Source of the DNA: Virgibacillus doumboii | Lineage (GTDB): Bacteria > Bacillota > Bacilli > Bacillales > Amphibacillaceae | Direction: 5' to 3' | DNA length: 64,000 nucleotides | Assembly (NCBI RefSeq): GCF_902806455.1 | Contig: NZ_CADCWQ010000001.1 | Location: 2,728,001 to 2,792,000, forward strand | Shown: positions 32,247 through 40,291 of the stretch, one piece after another | Layout of the letters: each line of letters opens with the position of its first letter | Numbering within the stretch: the first letter of the stretch is position 1 | Program-made: the position numbers and the translations under genes | The notes under the pieces: model-generated | Database searches by the model: none | What the model was told of the DNA's origin: nothing | Seen by the model: only the letters and a program-made list of their open reading frames with translations

Positions 32247-33653
32247 TCACATTACAGCAATCTGTACATAAATCTGCACCAGCACATAGATAGCAATCGC
32301 GTATTTATAGTTGAATTTCAAACCATTTTTTAATGCACTCAGTCCATTCGTTCCACTCAGAACAATTACCGGCATAATCAATGGGGAAAGCAGGATGGAG
32401 ATCGCACTCCCGGAAGTTACTGCCAGTATAATCAGTTCCGGCGGATATGGAAGCGAAATACTTTCCAGAATCCCTGCAACCAGAACCATTACTGTCAGCG
32501 GCCCCAGCCCCATGAAACCGAGAATTATAACGATCAGCGGCAAAAAATACAATATATTTATAAATGGTAAAACCTCCTGCAGAGAATAAACTCCTTCTAC
32601 CATCGCCGTTCCAAACCCGGTGCCGTTCAGACCATAAATCATCACACCCGCCGATACCATCACACTAAACTGATACGATTGACCGAGCAAACCATCCGCA
32701 ACATGATTTTTCGTGTCCTCCACCAGCTTACCCGGTCTTTTTTTTACAAGAAAATAAAGAATCGTCCACACGATAATCACTAATGGAATCAGCACCATCA
32801 GCGGAATCGAAACAAACTCATATAACACAAAAATTGATCCAAATAACGTTATGAATAATAAAATAAACTCCAATGATTTTTGTGTTTGTTGTTTTTTATC
32901 CGAAGAATGTTCGAGAACCGAAGCGATTTCCTTTTTTATTTCAGCAGTTAGATTAACACCATAGCGTTTTTCATCAAAGTACGAAAAAATTACCGCGATT
33001 ATTATTAAGCATACCGTAATAAAAAAACCTTGCAGTATCGTTTTCCATAACGGGGCATTCAGCGCTTCCACAGCAAATGTGAAACTCGGACTGGAGATAA
33101 CCCATAGCGTTGATAATGCAAACGCACGCAGGAGAGCAGTCCCTTTAAAGTTTTCCCAGGCTTCCCCCTGCTGATTTTTTAAAATGCCATTGATGAACTG
33201 ATACATCATCGGGATGGAACCAAACAGTAAAAAGTAGGAAATAATATGCGTGAACGAAATTACACCAAAGTAAAACTTACGGCTAGTGTCTAAGAGTTTG
33301 TGCGCAAAACCAATGATTTCTTCAATATAAGGCTCAGATCTTAACACCCAACTGATCATCGGAACAATAACCAGCAATCCGATAATGTTGCTCATCTGCA
33401 GCAGGCCACTCTCGAGATCTGTGAAAAATGAATCACTGGCGGCGATCATTATACTAATCCCTGTTACAAACAGAAACAGCGGCAGTTTAAAATGATTTAT
33501 TTTTAAATAGACAGCTGCCAAAATCAGCATAACAAACCCGCTGACAGCACCCAGAGAAGCTAATAAGTCGATATGAAAAAAATAGGTTATAAAGTGCAAA
33601 AGGGCATATACAAATATGGATATCCTTAAGCCCATTGTAATAAATGCATTCAT
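32247..33653 (-). CDS. polytopic membrane protein, putative transporter
   Basis: 468 residues with about 12 membrane helices and one charged cytoplasmic loop near 240-275 (FDEKRYGVNLTAEIKKEIASVLEHS in part). A second-half segment (GFMGLGPLTVMVLVAGILE) and the end (TSGSAISILLSPLIMPVIVLSG) look like the re-entrant G-S/T-S-rich loops of ion-transporter superfamily permeases, but no family was recognised. The start at 33653 was chosen for its GGGGGAG site; the 62 codons upstream in frame are not membrane-like. Confidence 0.65.
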   Translation of the reverse strand: MNAFITMGLRISIFVYALLHFITYFFHIDLLASLGAVSGFVMLILAAVYLKINHFKLPLFLFVTGISIMIAASDSFFTDLESGLLQMSNIIGLLVIVPMISWVLRSEPYIEEIIGFAHKLLDTSRKFYFGVISFTHIISYFLLFGSIPMMYQFINGILKNQQGEAWENFKGTALLRAFALSTLWVISSPSFTFAVEALNAPLWKTILQGFFITVCLIIIAVIFSYFDEKRYGVNLTAEIKKEIASVLEHSSDKKQQTQKSLEFILLFITLFGSIFVLYEFVSIPLMVLIPLVIIVWTILYFLVKKRPGKLVEDTKNHVADGLLGQSYQFSVMVSAGVMIYGLNGTGFGTAMVEGVYSLQEVLPFINILYFLPLIVIILGFMGLGPLTVMVLVAGILESISLPYPPELIILAVTSGSAISILLSPLIMPVIVLSGTNGLSALKNGLKFNYKYAIAIYVLVQIYVQIAVM

Positions 33654-33872
33654 CTGACAAGCTCCCCCGTTTATTCTTACATTCATTCTAATAGTATATG
33701 TTGGCACTAAACAGTATAACGCAATATTATCATGAACATAAATGGGGGTTCCTGCTGGATCGGTTATCAACATCGTCCCGTCGAAGTGAAGTATCTGCCC
33801 GAAACGTGAAACATCTTCCCAAGCGATTGCAAAATACACCTTCCTATTACTACAATCGTCCCTCGATCACAA

Positions 33873-33910
33873 AAGGTGGCATATATTTTTAAAAAAATAT
33901 ATGCCACCTG
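33873..33910 (-). terminator. hairpin terminator downstream of DinB gene
   Basis: AGGTGGCATATATTTTT and its exact complement form a 17-bp stem with almost no loop, ending in four T on the minus strand. Confidence 0.75.
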
Positions 33911-33952
33911 AACGTTCTGGGAAACGATAATAATAGTAGAGAGTAGTACTGA

Positions 33953-34444
33953 CTAAAATAACGTTTTTAAATCTGTCGGTGTGATCAGGTCCGTGTCATC
34001 AGGGATATATCCCAACTGCCTGCCCATCGTAACGATTTGTCCTTTATGGTGGAATTCATGGGTGAGAGTATGGGTGAAGAGCCACAGTACCGAGAGCTCT
34101 TCATCATCTTCCTGCCAGGATACCGGTCCGCTGATCAGATGTTCATAATTGTCGCCATACGCATTTAAAAACCGGTAAACCAATTCATCCACTTTTTTAA
34201 ATATCTGTCTTATTTCACTTACATCTCTGACCATTGTTGGATCAGCTATTTGAATATTTTCCTTTAATCCAAATTTTCCAAGCCAGTTCTGATAGCACTC
34301 CGCAACATGGGTATGGAGATTTCGGACAGATCCCCAACCAAAACCCTCAAGTTCTTTCGTATAATCATCAGGGCTCATCTTTTCACAAAACTGAAATAGC
34401 AGCCCCCTTGTATTCTTGACCAACTCATACTGTTTTTTTAACAT
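33953..34444 (-). CDS. DinB family protein
   Basis: 163 residues forming a four-helix DinB/YfiT-like bundle. Three metal-ligand histidines are expected from LHTHVAECYQNWL (near 45), and TLTHEFHHKGQIVTMGRQLGY (near 130) contains the H-x-x-x-H pair. These are metal-dependent proteins, often thiol transferases in low-G+C bacteria that use bacillithiol; the substrate is unknown. GAAGGGGATG is upstream. The repeat tract at 34510 lies within its upstream region. Confidence 0.87.
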   Translation of the reverse strand: MLKKQYELVKNTRGLLFQFCEKMSPDDYTKELEGFGWGSVRNLHTHVAECYQNWLGKFGLKENIQIADPTMVRDVSEIRQIFKKVDELVYRFLNAYGDNYEHLISGPVSWQEDDEELSVLWLFTHTLTHEFHHKGQIVTMGRQLGYIPDDTDLITPTDLKTLF

Positions 34445-34509
34445 TAAAATTTTACATCCCCTTCACTTATCAATACACATGTTAACTAGTGGTAGTTATT
34501 CGATGTGAA

Positions 34510-34616
34510 ATTGTGAACTTCGGCATTTTAATTGTGAACTTCGGGCAACCTAATTGTGAACTTCGGCGAAATCACTCTGAACTTTGGCGATTTTCGTGTG
34601 AGCTTTGGCATTTAGG
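34510..34616. repeat. tandem 21-22 bp degenerate repeat, unit core TGTGAACTTCGGC
   Basis: Five units start at about 34510, 34531, 34553, 34574 and 34596. The core (A)TTGTGAACTTCGGC is exact in the first and third, has an inserted G in the second and decays in the last two. The tract begins directly beyond the stop of the LCP-domain gene at 34631. Confidence 0.8.
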
Positions 34617-34630
34617 TATTCAACGTCACC

Positions 34631-35485
34631 TTATTCTCCTTGCAAGTGCTGATTCAAATTGGTAGAAACACTGTTCAACTTCTTTTCCCCAATCTCCAAA
34701 TAATAAATCCCATCAATTGTTTTCACTTCCAATCCGGATTTCAAATCTATGAATTCCGTGACGTTCACACCACTAATAAGTTTATGAAAGTTGTCTGTGG
34801 AAATATTCGTTTCACCCTGTTCAACAATGTCCTTCATTTTATCAATCGTTAAGCTTTCCTGAACCTTCGAACCGAGCAGGCCTTTTCGCATGATACCTCG
34901 ACTTATATCCAATTCATCGGCCAGTTCTTTTGCCGGAACAACCGCATAGTAATTGACCGGTATATCGAACAATTTCGAAACAGATGCCACTGTTGCCTCA
35001 GGTCCTGCTCCAATTGCAAATGCGTGTGTCAGTTTATCTTTATATAGCGTTTTTTCATCATCATCAATAATCGGCGCATACGTATCACGCGGGATTGTTA
35101 AAATTTTCATGCTTTCCGTATCGCCGTTATAGGTCATTAAAATATTAAAAGATGTCCTGTTGCTTGGCTCTTTTCCAAGCAGTAATAATGAAAAAGAATT
35201 ATAATTTTGTATGGTCGCATGTCTGATCTCACTTGTCATTTCATTTGTTTTATCACCGGAAAAAACCACAGGCATCAGCACTCCAACAGCCAAAACAAAA
35301 GCAAAAACAGCAGCAGTAACTGGACCAAGTTTAAACCGGAAAAAGTGAAAAATATTTTTCTTTTGTCCTGCATGATTCTTCTCCTGTATCCTGGCAAACG
35401 TTTGTTGCCGATCCTCTGTCGTGAATTCGAGTTCTTCATCCTCCAGATATGACAGTGATTCTTTATCAAACTTCTTTTTATCCAT
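34631..35485 (-). CDS. LCP-domain membrane protein, probable anti-sigma factor
   Basis: 284 residues: a charged cytoplasmic head (1-50), one membrane span (VTAAVFAFVLAVGVLMPVVF, about 55-74) and an extracellular domain of the LytR-CpsA-Psr type (ILMTYNGDTESMKILTIPRDTYAPI, KLTHAFAIGAGPEATVASVSKLFDIPVNYYAVV in parts). The PRDTY segment holds an arginine that binds the polyprenyl phosphate in LCP ligases. The gene overlaps the end of an ECF sigma gene by 8 bases. The arrangement suggests an anti-sigma factor that uses an LCP fold as sensor; a ligase role is the alternative. Confidence 0.75.
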   Translation of the reverse strand: MDKKKFDKESLSYLEDEELEFTTEDRQQTFARIQEKNHAGQKKNIFHFFRFKLGPVTAAVFAFVLAVGVLMPVVFSGDKTNEMTSEIRHATIQNYNSFSLLLLGKEPSNRTSFNILMTYNGDTESMKILTIPRDTYAPIIDDDEKTLYKDKLTHAFAIGAGPEATVASVSKLFDIPVNYYAVVPAKELADELDISRGIMRKGLLGSKVQESLTIDKMKDIVEQGETNISTDNFHKLISGVNVTEFIDLKSGLEVKTIDGIYYLEIGEKKLNSVSTNLNQHLQGE

Positions 35486-35996
35486 AAATATCTCCTTCCT
35501 CCATTATGGACTTCAGTTTCTGCCTGCCTCTTCTCAACCGTGTCTTCACAGTATTGATGCTAAGGTCAGTCACCTCGGCAATTTCTTCGATGATGAAAGA
35601 TTTGTAGTAATAGAGATAAATAACTTCCCGATAAATTTTGGGGAGAGAAAAGACAAATTTCTTGATTTCCTGATTTTCCGATTCCCTTATTACTTTATCC
35701 TCGGCGGATGGCAAGATCGAATTTACGGTTTCCTGGATAAAGCTTTTCGCCTGTACCTTTCGATGGTGCCAACTCCTTAAATAGTCTTTGCATTCGTTAA
35801 TCGTGATCCGGTATAACCACGTTTTCAGCGTGGACTCGCAGCGGAAGTTATCCAGGTTTTCGTAGCATTTGATAAAGGTATTCTGAACGATATCTTTCGC
35901 CGTCTCCTTATCTTTTACATAGGTGAACGCTAACCTTACCAAATCACTCCCATGCTCAACCATAATTTTTTCCAGTATAATTTCTTTATCTTCCAT
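35478..35996 (-). CDS. ECF RNA polymerase sigma factor
   Basis: 172 residues. Region 2 (VRLAFTYVKDKETAKDIVQNTFIKCYENLDNFRCESTLKTWLYRITINEC, in parts) and region 4 (LPKIYREVIYLYYYKSFIIEEIAEVTDLSINTVKTRLRRGRQKLK, in parts) are complete. This resembles the SigW/SigV/YlaC-type envelope stress group. GAGGAGGGGGAGCT precedes the ATG. It overlaps the downstream membrane gene, which is the likely anti-sigma factor. Confidence 0.9.
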   Translation of the reverse strand: MEDKEIILEKIMVEHGSDLVRLAFTYVKDKETAKDIVQNTFIKCYENLDNFRCESTLKTWLYRITINECKDYLRSWHHRKVQAKSFIQETVNSILPSAEDKVIRESENQEIKKFVFSLPKIYREVIYLYYYKSFIIEEIAEVTDLSINTVKTRLRRGRQKLKSIMEEGDIYG

Positions 35997-36066
35997 AGCT
36001 CCCCCTCCTCCCCCGCCTGTAATTCAACGATTTGACGATTGTCATTTGAAAATAGTTTCAGGTATC

Positions 36067-36104
36067 AAAAAAATAACCGCTCAACGATTAACGCGAGCGA
36101 TTAT
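36067..36104 (-). terminator. terminator overlapping the end of the RDD gene
   Basis: ATAATCGCT pairs with AGCGGTTAT, followed by seven T on the minus strand. The loop contains the RDD stop codon, so the last codons form the ascending arm. The distal arm (GCGGTTA) resembles the dispersed terminator family. Confidence 0.75.
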
Positions 36105-36615
36105 GAACAACTGTATTTGCAAGTAAATCATGAATTACACGATGGTCTTTCCGGAAACATAGCAATAGAAAAGATATAATCGGCAATCCATAGCAGAGTA
36201 CTCCAACAATAATCCATGTAAATGCAGATATTTCCCAATGGTTATGCATTCCATAAAAAATGAAAGAATGGGCTGCCTGCCATGGTAAAAGCTTAATAAC
36301 ATTCCTCAGGATTACCTGTACTAAGCTCAGTGAATTTCCGTTAAAAGAACCAACGCCGATCCTCATTTTTCGTTTACCGAATGATGCCCGCTTTTGGCTG
36401 GATTCGGTTATTACGAAATAAAGGAAGACTGGGAATACCAATGCAAAAAAACTAATCAACTCTTCTGTCACACGCCCTGTATCTGGAATTCCATCAAAGA
36501 AAATATTGTAAAATATTATTGCCGCCCCAACCAGTATCAGCGCATAAATAACGATTAAAAGATAATCGATAAACAATGCCGCCAGTCTTTTGTTAATACC
36601 GGCATAATTTCCCAT
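36088..36615 (-). CDS. RDD family membrane protein
   Basis: 175 residues with four membrane helices. KRLAALFIDYLLIVIYALI contains the R...D pair of the first helix, and SSQKRASFGKRKMRIGV is the conserved cytoplasmic segment between helices 2 and 3. RDD proteins are sometimes transporters or exporters of ions and are often of unknown role. The ATG at 36615 follows GGGGGTG; the longer frame runs into the nitroreductase remnant. Confidence 0.85.
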   Translation of the reverse strand: MGNYAGINKRLAALFIDYLLIVIYALILVGAAIIFYNIFFDGIPDTGRVTEELISFFALVFPVFLYFVITESSQKRASFGKRKMRIGVGSFNGNSLSLVQVILRNVIKLLPWQAAHSFIFYGMHNHWEISAFTWIIVGVLCYGLPIISFLLLCFRKDHRVIHDLLANTVVHNRSR

Positions 36616-36639
36616 GACAAGCACCCCCGTCCTAAAAAA

Positions 36640-36873
36640 ATATTCTTTTTTACCCACCGGAACGAAATATAATGCAGAAAGGTTTTTTCATCAGGCAGGA
36701 CTTTCCGATTGATATATTTATCTTTAAACCCGCCAATTGGAGTAACAGCTTCGTCACAAGCCGCTGCTGTCAGCATCACATTCTGAACTATATGCCCGGC
36801 CTCAAGTAAACAGAACCGATAGCCTCTTTCTCCATACTGCTCAACAGCCGATTCCATGTCAGCTGCAGAAATC
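36640..36873 (-). pseudogene. C-terminal remnant of SagB-type nitroreductase
   Basis: The frame behind the GNAT stop codon encodes YGERGYRFCLLEAGHIVQ followed by NVMLTAAACDEAVTPIGGF, which matches the C-terminal FMN-binding part of SagB/ThcOx-family dehydrogenases (R-F-x-x-L-E-A-G-H-x-x-Q-N). The first two thirds of the protein are missing, replaced by the upstream GNAT gene. The end is blurred where the RDD ribosome site begins. Confidence 0.6.
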
Positions 36874-36875
36874 TC

Positions 36876-37343
36876 CTAAACTTTCTTCGCCATATTATAA
36901 CTTATAGATTCATAACCCATCTTTTCATAGAGAGCTAAAGCAGGTTTATTATGTGCAAAAACATGAAGACCAATCTGACTGATGCCTTCTTCTTTTGCAT
37001 ACTCCTCCAGATGTGTCATCGTTGCTGTTCCAAATCCTTTTCCGCGCTGATTCTCATCAAGTTCAATATCATAGATAAAAGCCTGTTTATCATTTTCATG
37101 AGACTTAACATGTATCCACAAAATACCGACTGACTCATCTCCATCCATAACTGTGAATAATCTCTGGTTTTCTGTCTCTAATCCATCAGGCAGTAATAGG
37201 TCAAATTGATTCCTGGCATTTTCCAACGCGTTTTCTTCATTCCAGTTGCCTGCCTTTACGTGCTCATTAGCATAATCTTCTAATTTTACCTCCAAATATT
37301 GATTGAATCGTTCTTCACTCATTGGTGTAAATGTTACTGTCAT
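36876..37343 (-). CDS. GNAT N-acetyltransferase
   Basis: 155 residues: TPMSEERFNQYLEVKLEDYANEHV opens; AFIYDIELDENQRGKGFGTATMTHLEEYA is the acetyl-CoA loop (R-G-K-G-x-G); IGLHVFAHNKPALALYEKMGYES is the closing motif. AAGGAGAGG lies 6 bases before the ATG. It is followed by the SagB remnant in the same frame. The SnoaL-like gene lies 13 bases upstream on the same strand, probably cotranscribed. Confidence 0.87.
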   Translation of the reverse strand: MTVTFTPMSEERFNQYLEVKLEDYANEHVKAGNWNEENALENARNQFDLLLPDGLETENQRLFTVMDGDESVGILWIHVKSHENDKQAFIYDIELDENQRGKGFGTATMTHLEEYAKEEGISQIGLHVFAHNKPALALYEKMGYESISYNMAKKV

Positions 37344-37356
37344 ACGTTTCCTCTCC

Positions 37357-37788
37357 TTATTTTGCCGTTAATAATTCACTTCCCAATAATTGCTGAACAA
37401 CCTGTAAATCACTCATTTCACACCATTGTTCAGCAATTTTCCCATTTTCAATCCGAAAAATTATAATTCCTGTTTCCGTGACTTTCTGATCTTCGGACGG
37501 AATATCAAGCAGTCCGCCTTTATATGTACTATAGCCTGTATAGCGGGCAACAATTTTGTCACCTTCTTCAATACATTCGTGCACAATCCATGTTCGATCA
37601 ACAAATGACTCACAATACCATGTCAGCCAGTTTTTGAAGTTATCCGTCCCTTTACTGCCTTCATGATCCCCTTGCGAATGTACGATCATGTCTCTTGCTG
37701 CTACAGTGTCGACCGCATCCAAGTCACCCTTGGTAAATACCCTATCGAACCATTTATTAACAATTGCTTCCTTTTCTGAACTAGGCAA
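37357..37788 (-). CDS. SnoaL-like / ester cyclase family protein
   Basis: 143 residues with an NTF2-like fold: EKEAIVNKWFDRVFTKGDLDAVD, then FKNWLTWYCESFVDRTWIVHECIEEGDKIVARYTG, then VTETGIIIFRIENGKIAEQWCEMSDL, which is the conserved end of SnoaL-like proteins. Members include polyketide cyclases and many uncharacterised proteins. TTG start behind GGGGAGAG. Confidence 0.82.
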   Translation of the reverse strand: MPSSEKEAIVNKWFDRVFTKGDLDAVDTVAARDMIVHSQGDHEGSKGTDNFKNWLTWYCESFVDRTWIVHECIEEGDKIVARYTGYSTYKGGLLDIPSEDQKVTETGIIIFRIENGKIAEQWCEMSDLQVVQQLLGSELLTAK

Positions 37789-37996
37789 AAAACTCTCCCC
37801 TTCCCTTTATCGCTAATTCTCTGATGCTTTTTTTCTAACACTATTATAACAAAAATTAAGAATGTTGCGATTGGAATTGGAAAATGGCGGGATTAACAGA
37901 TGCCGGCATTCTCCGACGAATCAATACAAAAATTAAATAATAACCAGGGTAATAGAACATACTAAACACAACAGTTTATCAAAGGAGGCGTTCAGA

Positions 37997-38158
37997 ATGG
38001 AGGATCAATTTCGCGAATACAGAACAGGACAGGGTGTTCCTGCATCAGGAGATTACATTTGTCAATCCGGAGAAAAGGCAAAGCTTCTTGAAAATGATGA
38101 TTTTCCAGTATGTCCCATAAGCGGTAAAGAAACAACCTGGAAACATAATAATGAGTAA
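37997..38158 (+). CDS. small zinc-ribbon-like protein with half the cysteines
   Basis: 53 residues starting behind AAAGGAGG (7-base spacing). EYRTGQGVPASGDYICQSG and DDFPVCPISGKETTW follow the outline of a small rubredoxin/zinc-ribbon family in which each knuckle is CxxCG. Here only one cysteine of each pair remains (C22, C39), with Ser/Gly or Ser in place of the second. Metal binding is therefore doubtful. Some YjzC-like proteins share the R/K-x-G-x-x-x-P-x-S/N-G-x-Y opening. Expressed alone. Confidence 0.7.
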   Translation: MEDQFREYRTGQGVPASGDYICQSGEKAKLLENDDFPVCPISGKETTWKHNNE

Positions 38159-38211
38159 TTTGAAGCAAGCCTCCTCCTTACCATTTCCACCACTCACAGG
38201 GCCAAATTCAT

Positions 38212-39222
38212 TTACTTCTTCTTGGCGAGTTCATCACGGTCCAGTGCACGTGGTGGTTGCTCCATCCATTCATGTTTAATCATAATATTTGCTCCGTCTT
38301 CAGCATACTTTAAAATCTCGTTCATCAGTCTGTTATATTGCACACCTAAATCTTTTCTTGGACTCATGGACATACTTGCTCCGTAATAACCAACGCTCAA
38401 TGCAATTAAAGTTGTACTGTAAAACATCATTATTTTATCGGAAAATGTATATGTTGTGGAATCTGTTACTCCCGTATCCCACGACGTCGGAGAAGGCAAA
38501 TCGTCTTCATGCAGAATGGAACTGAATACTTCACAATGTTTCTGGGCAATTTCCTTCCCTCTTACCAAAAATTTTCGTACCTCTTTATTTTTTGCTACCT
38601 GACTGAAACCAATCATAGTAGCTACTCCCAGTGCGTTCCGTTGAAAATTGGCGTAAAGGTTGGTGATTTCTGTTCCTGTTAAAGGTCTTCTTTCTCCAAA
38701 GTAACCCGTCAGAAAGCTTTGGTTTTTTACAAAGTCGTAACTATCCGGTGTTGGGAGGTATGGTGGTCTGATGAAAAGTCCTTTGGATAACAAAGCTTCA
38801 TTTACCATTTTCAGTAACCCGCCTGCTTCCTGTATACATTCATAGAAGTAACTGTAAACATCGTCTCTTACGGCCAAAGACAGACTAATCCCATAACCTT
38901 GCAGCGTTACCTTTGAACCTTCCTGCATATAATATAAGTAATATGTATCCGAATACAATTTGGGCGCATTAACATCGACATCTTCTTCCAACTTGAACCC
39001 GTAAGGAATTGGATAGTCTTCTTTATTAAAAATTTCACTTATCTTTACCACATGTGATTGAGCCAATTTCAAATTATGTTGGATGATTGGCCTAATGTCG
39101 TTATCCTCAACTTTTGCCAAAAAATACTGCAACTGACAGATTAATGCCGCATCATTCATATAAGCCGTCCACAGCTGCGTAATTTCCGCTGATGTTAACT
39201 TCACCTGATTCCCGTCCGCCAT
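38212..39222 (-). CDS. DUF3231 family protein
   Basis: 336 residues in two similar halves, each opening with a LTSAEITQLWTAYMNDA / LTGTEITNLYANFQRNA segment and a four-helix bundle with ferritin-like spacing (repeat 1 about 8-165, repeat 2 about 175-325). This fits the DUF3231 family, found in spore-forming Bacillaceae and sometimes linked to spores, without a known activity. The ATG at 39222 after GGAGG was preferred; the upstream extension would run through a terminator hairpin. Confidence 0.82.
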   Translation of the reverse strand: MADGNQVKLTSAEITQLWTAYMNDAALICQLQYFLAKVEDNDIRPIIQHNLKLAQSHVVKISEIFNKEDYPIPYGFKLEEDVDVNAPKLYSDTYYLYYMQEGSKVTLQGYGISLSLAVRDDVYSYFYECIQEAGGLLKMVNEALLSKGLFIRPPYLPTPDSYDFVKNQSFLTGYFGERRPLTGTEITNLYANFQRNALGVATMIGFSQVAKNKEVRKFLVRGKEIAQKHCEVFSSILHEDDLPSPTSWDTGVTDSTTYTFSDKIMMFYSTTLIALSVGYYGASMSMSPRKDLGVQYNRLMNEILKYAEDGANIMIKHEWMEQPPRALDRDELAKKK

Positions 39223-39293
39223 TTCCGATACCTCCGATTCTTTAACGTAGTATCGGTATTTTTTCCAATAGTACTGGAATTTATGTATGCTAT

Positions 39294-39339
39294 AAAAAAG
39301 AAGTAAACGCTCCATCATTGTACGAAGCGATTACTTCTT
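39294..39339 (-). terminator. terminator of the carbonic anhydrase gene (GAAGTAA-type stem)
   Basis: GAAGTAATCGCT pairs with AGCGTTTACTTC, followed by six T on the minus strand, just after the stop codon. Confidence 0.85.
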
Positions 39340-39342
39340 AAT

Positions 39343-39906
39343 TTAATCTGTATAACCATTCCTAACGACATCCAGTTTTCCTGTCTCCGGACTGATTACC
39401 AGCCCATGCACAGGCACGCCGTCCGGCAGCAGGGGATGGCTTTTAATTGTTTTTGCACTATGCCCAACACTGTTTTCAACACGGTCAAATCCCTTCAAAA
39501 ATTCGTCAAGGTTAATTCCGGAATGTTGCAGTGTCTCCAGTTTTTCCTCACTGATGCCACGTTTTTTTGCGTTTTCCAAAACAATTTCTGCTGTTAAACC
39601 GGTCATTCCGCAATCATGATGACCAACGACATACACTTCATCTGCCTGAAGCTGATAAACCGCAACAAGTATGCTGCTCATAACGCTGTCAAACGGATCT
39701 GATACAATTGCACCGGCGGTTTTAATAATTTTTGCATCACCGTTTGCGATATTCATTGATTTGGGCAGCAATTCAACTAAACGCGTATCCATACAGGAAA
39801 TAATCACAAGCCGCTTATTTGGCAACTTTCCGGTTTGGTAAGTTTCGTAGTCCTTTTTTTCGACAAATTTTTCATTATGGGCTAAAATTTCATCCAATAG
39901 TTTCAC
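39343..39906 (-). CDS. beta-class carbonic anhydrase
   Basis: 187 residues. Zinc ligands C38 (SCMDTR, with the D40-R42 dyad), H96 and C99 (GHHDCGM) are all present. It interconverts CO2 and bicarbonate in the cytoplasm, supplying bicarbonate to carboxylases. Length and sequence fit the YtiB-like small beta class. GTG start behind AAGGAGG. Single gene with its own terminator. Confidence 0.92.
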   Translation of the reverse strand: MKLLDEILAHNEKFVEKKDYETYQTGKLPNKRLVIISCMDTRLVELLPKSMNIANGDAKIIKTAGAIVSDPFDSVMSSILVAVYQLQADEVYVVGHHDCGMTGLTAEIVLENAKKRGISEEKLETLQHSGINLDEFLKGFDRVENSVGHSAKTIKSHPLLPDGVPVHGLVISPETGKLDVVRNGYTD

Positions 39907-40096
39907 AAAAATTCCTCCTTGAACTTATTTTACTATTATATATTCAAAGATTAAAGATACATTAGTTCATGTCGGATTTTGTAATGTTATGACAACCTTT
40001 GTAGAATCTATTGAATGTTTTTATAAAAGAAGGCATAATTACTTTTGTGCGTTTTGAGACTAATGACCTAAAAGATTGAAAGGGAGAAAGTTCTAT

Positions 40097-40291
40097 ATGA
40101 TTCAAACTTATAAACAGGTACAGTATGATTTAAAGACTGCTATTTCAAACAAAAAGAAAGAAATGATCGAACTCGGAGGTAAATACGGATTAGGTGATTC
40201 GAGAACAATTGAATGCAGCCAGGAACTGGATAAACTGCTGAACAAATATCAACATGTACAGTATTTCCTGCTTTTATTTATGATTATGTAA
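40097..40291 (+). CDS. Spo0E-family aspartyl-phosphate phosphatase
   Basis: 64 residues. KKKEMIELGGKYGLGDSRTIECSQELDKLLNKYQ carries the two-helix Spo0E pattern with the S-Q-E-L-D motif that removes phosphate from Spo0A~P, which delays sporulation. GGGAGAAAG precedes the ATG at 40097; a TTG further up is less likely. The last 18 bases overlap the 3' end of the convergent DMT gene. Spo0E itself, YisI and YnzD are all possible orthologs. Confidence 0.82.
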   Translation: MIQTYKQVQYDLKTAISNKKKEMIELGGKYGLGDSRTIECSQELDKLLNKYQHVQYFLLLFMIM

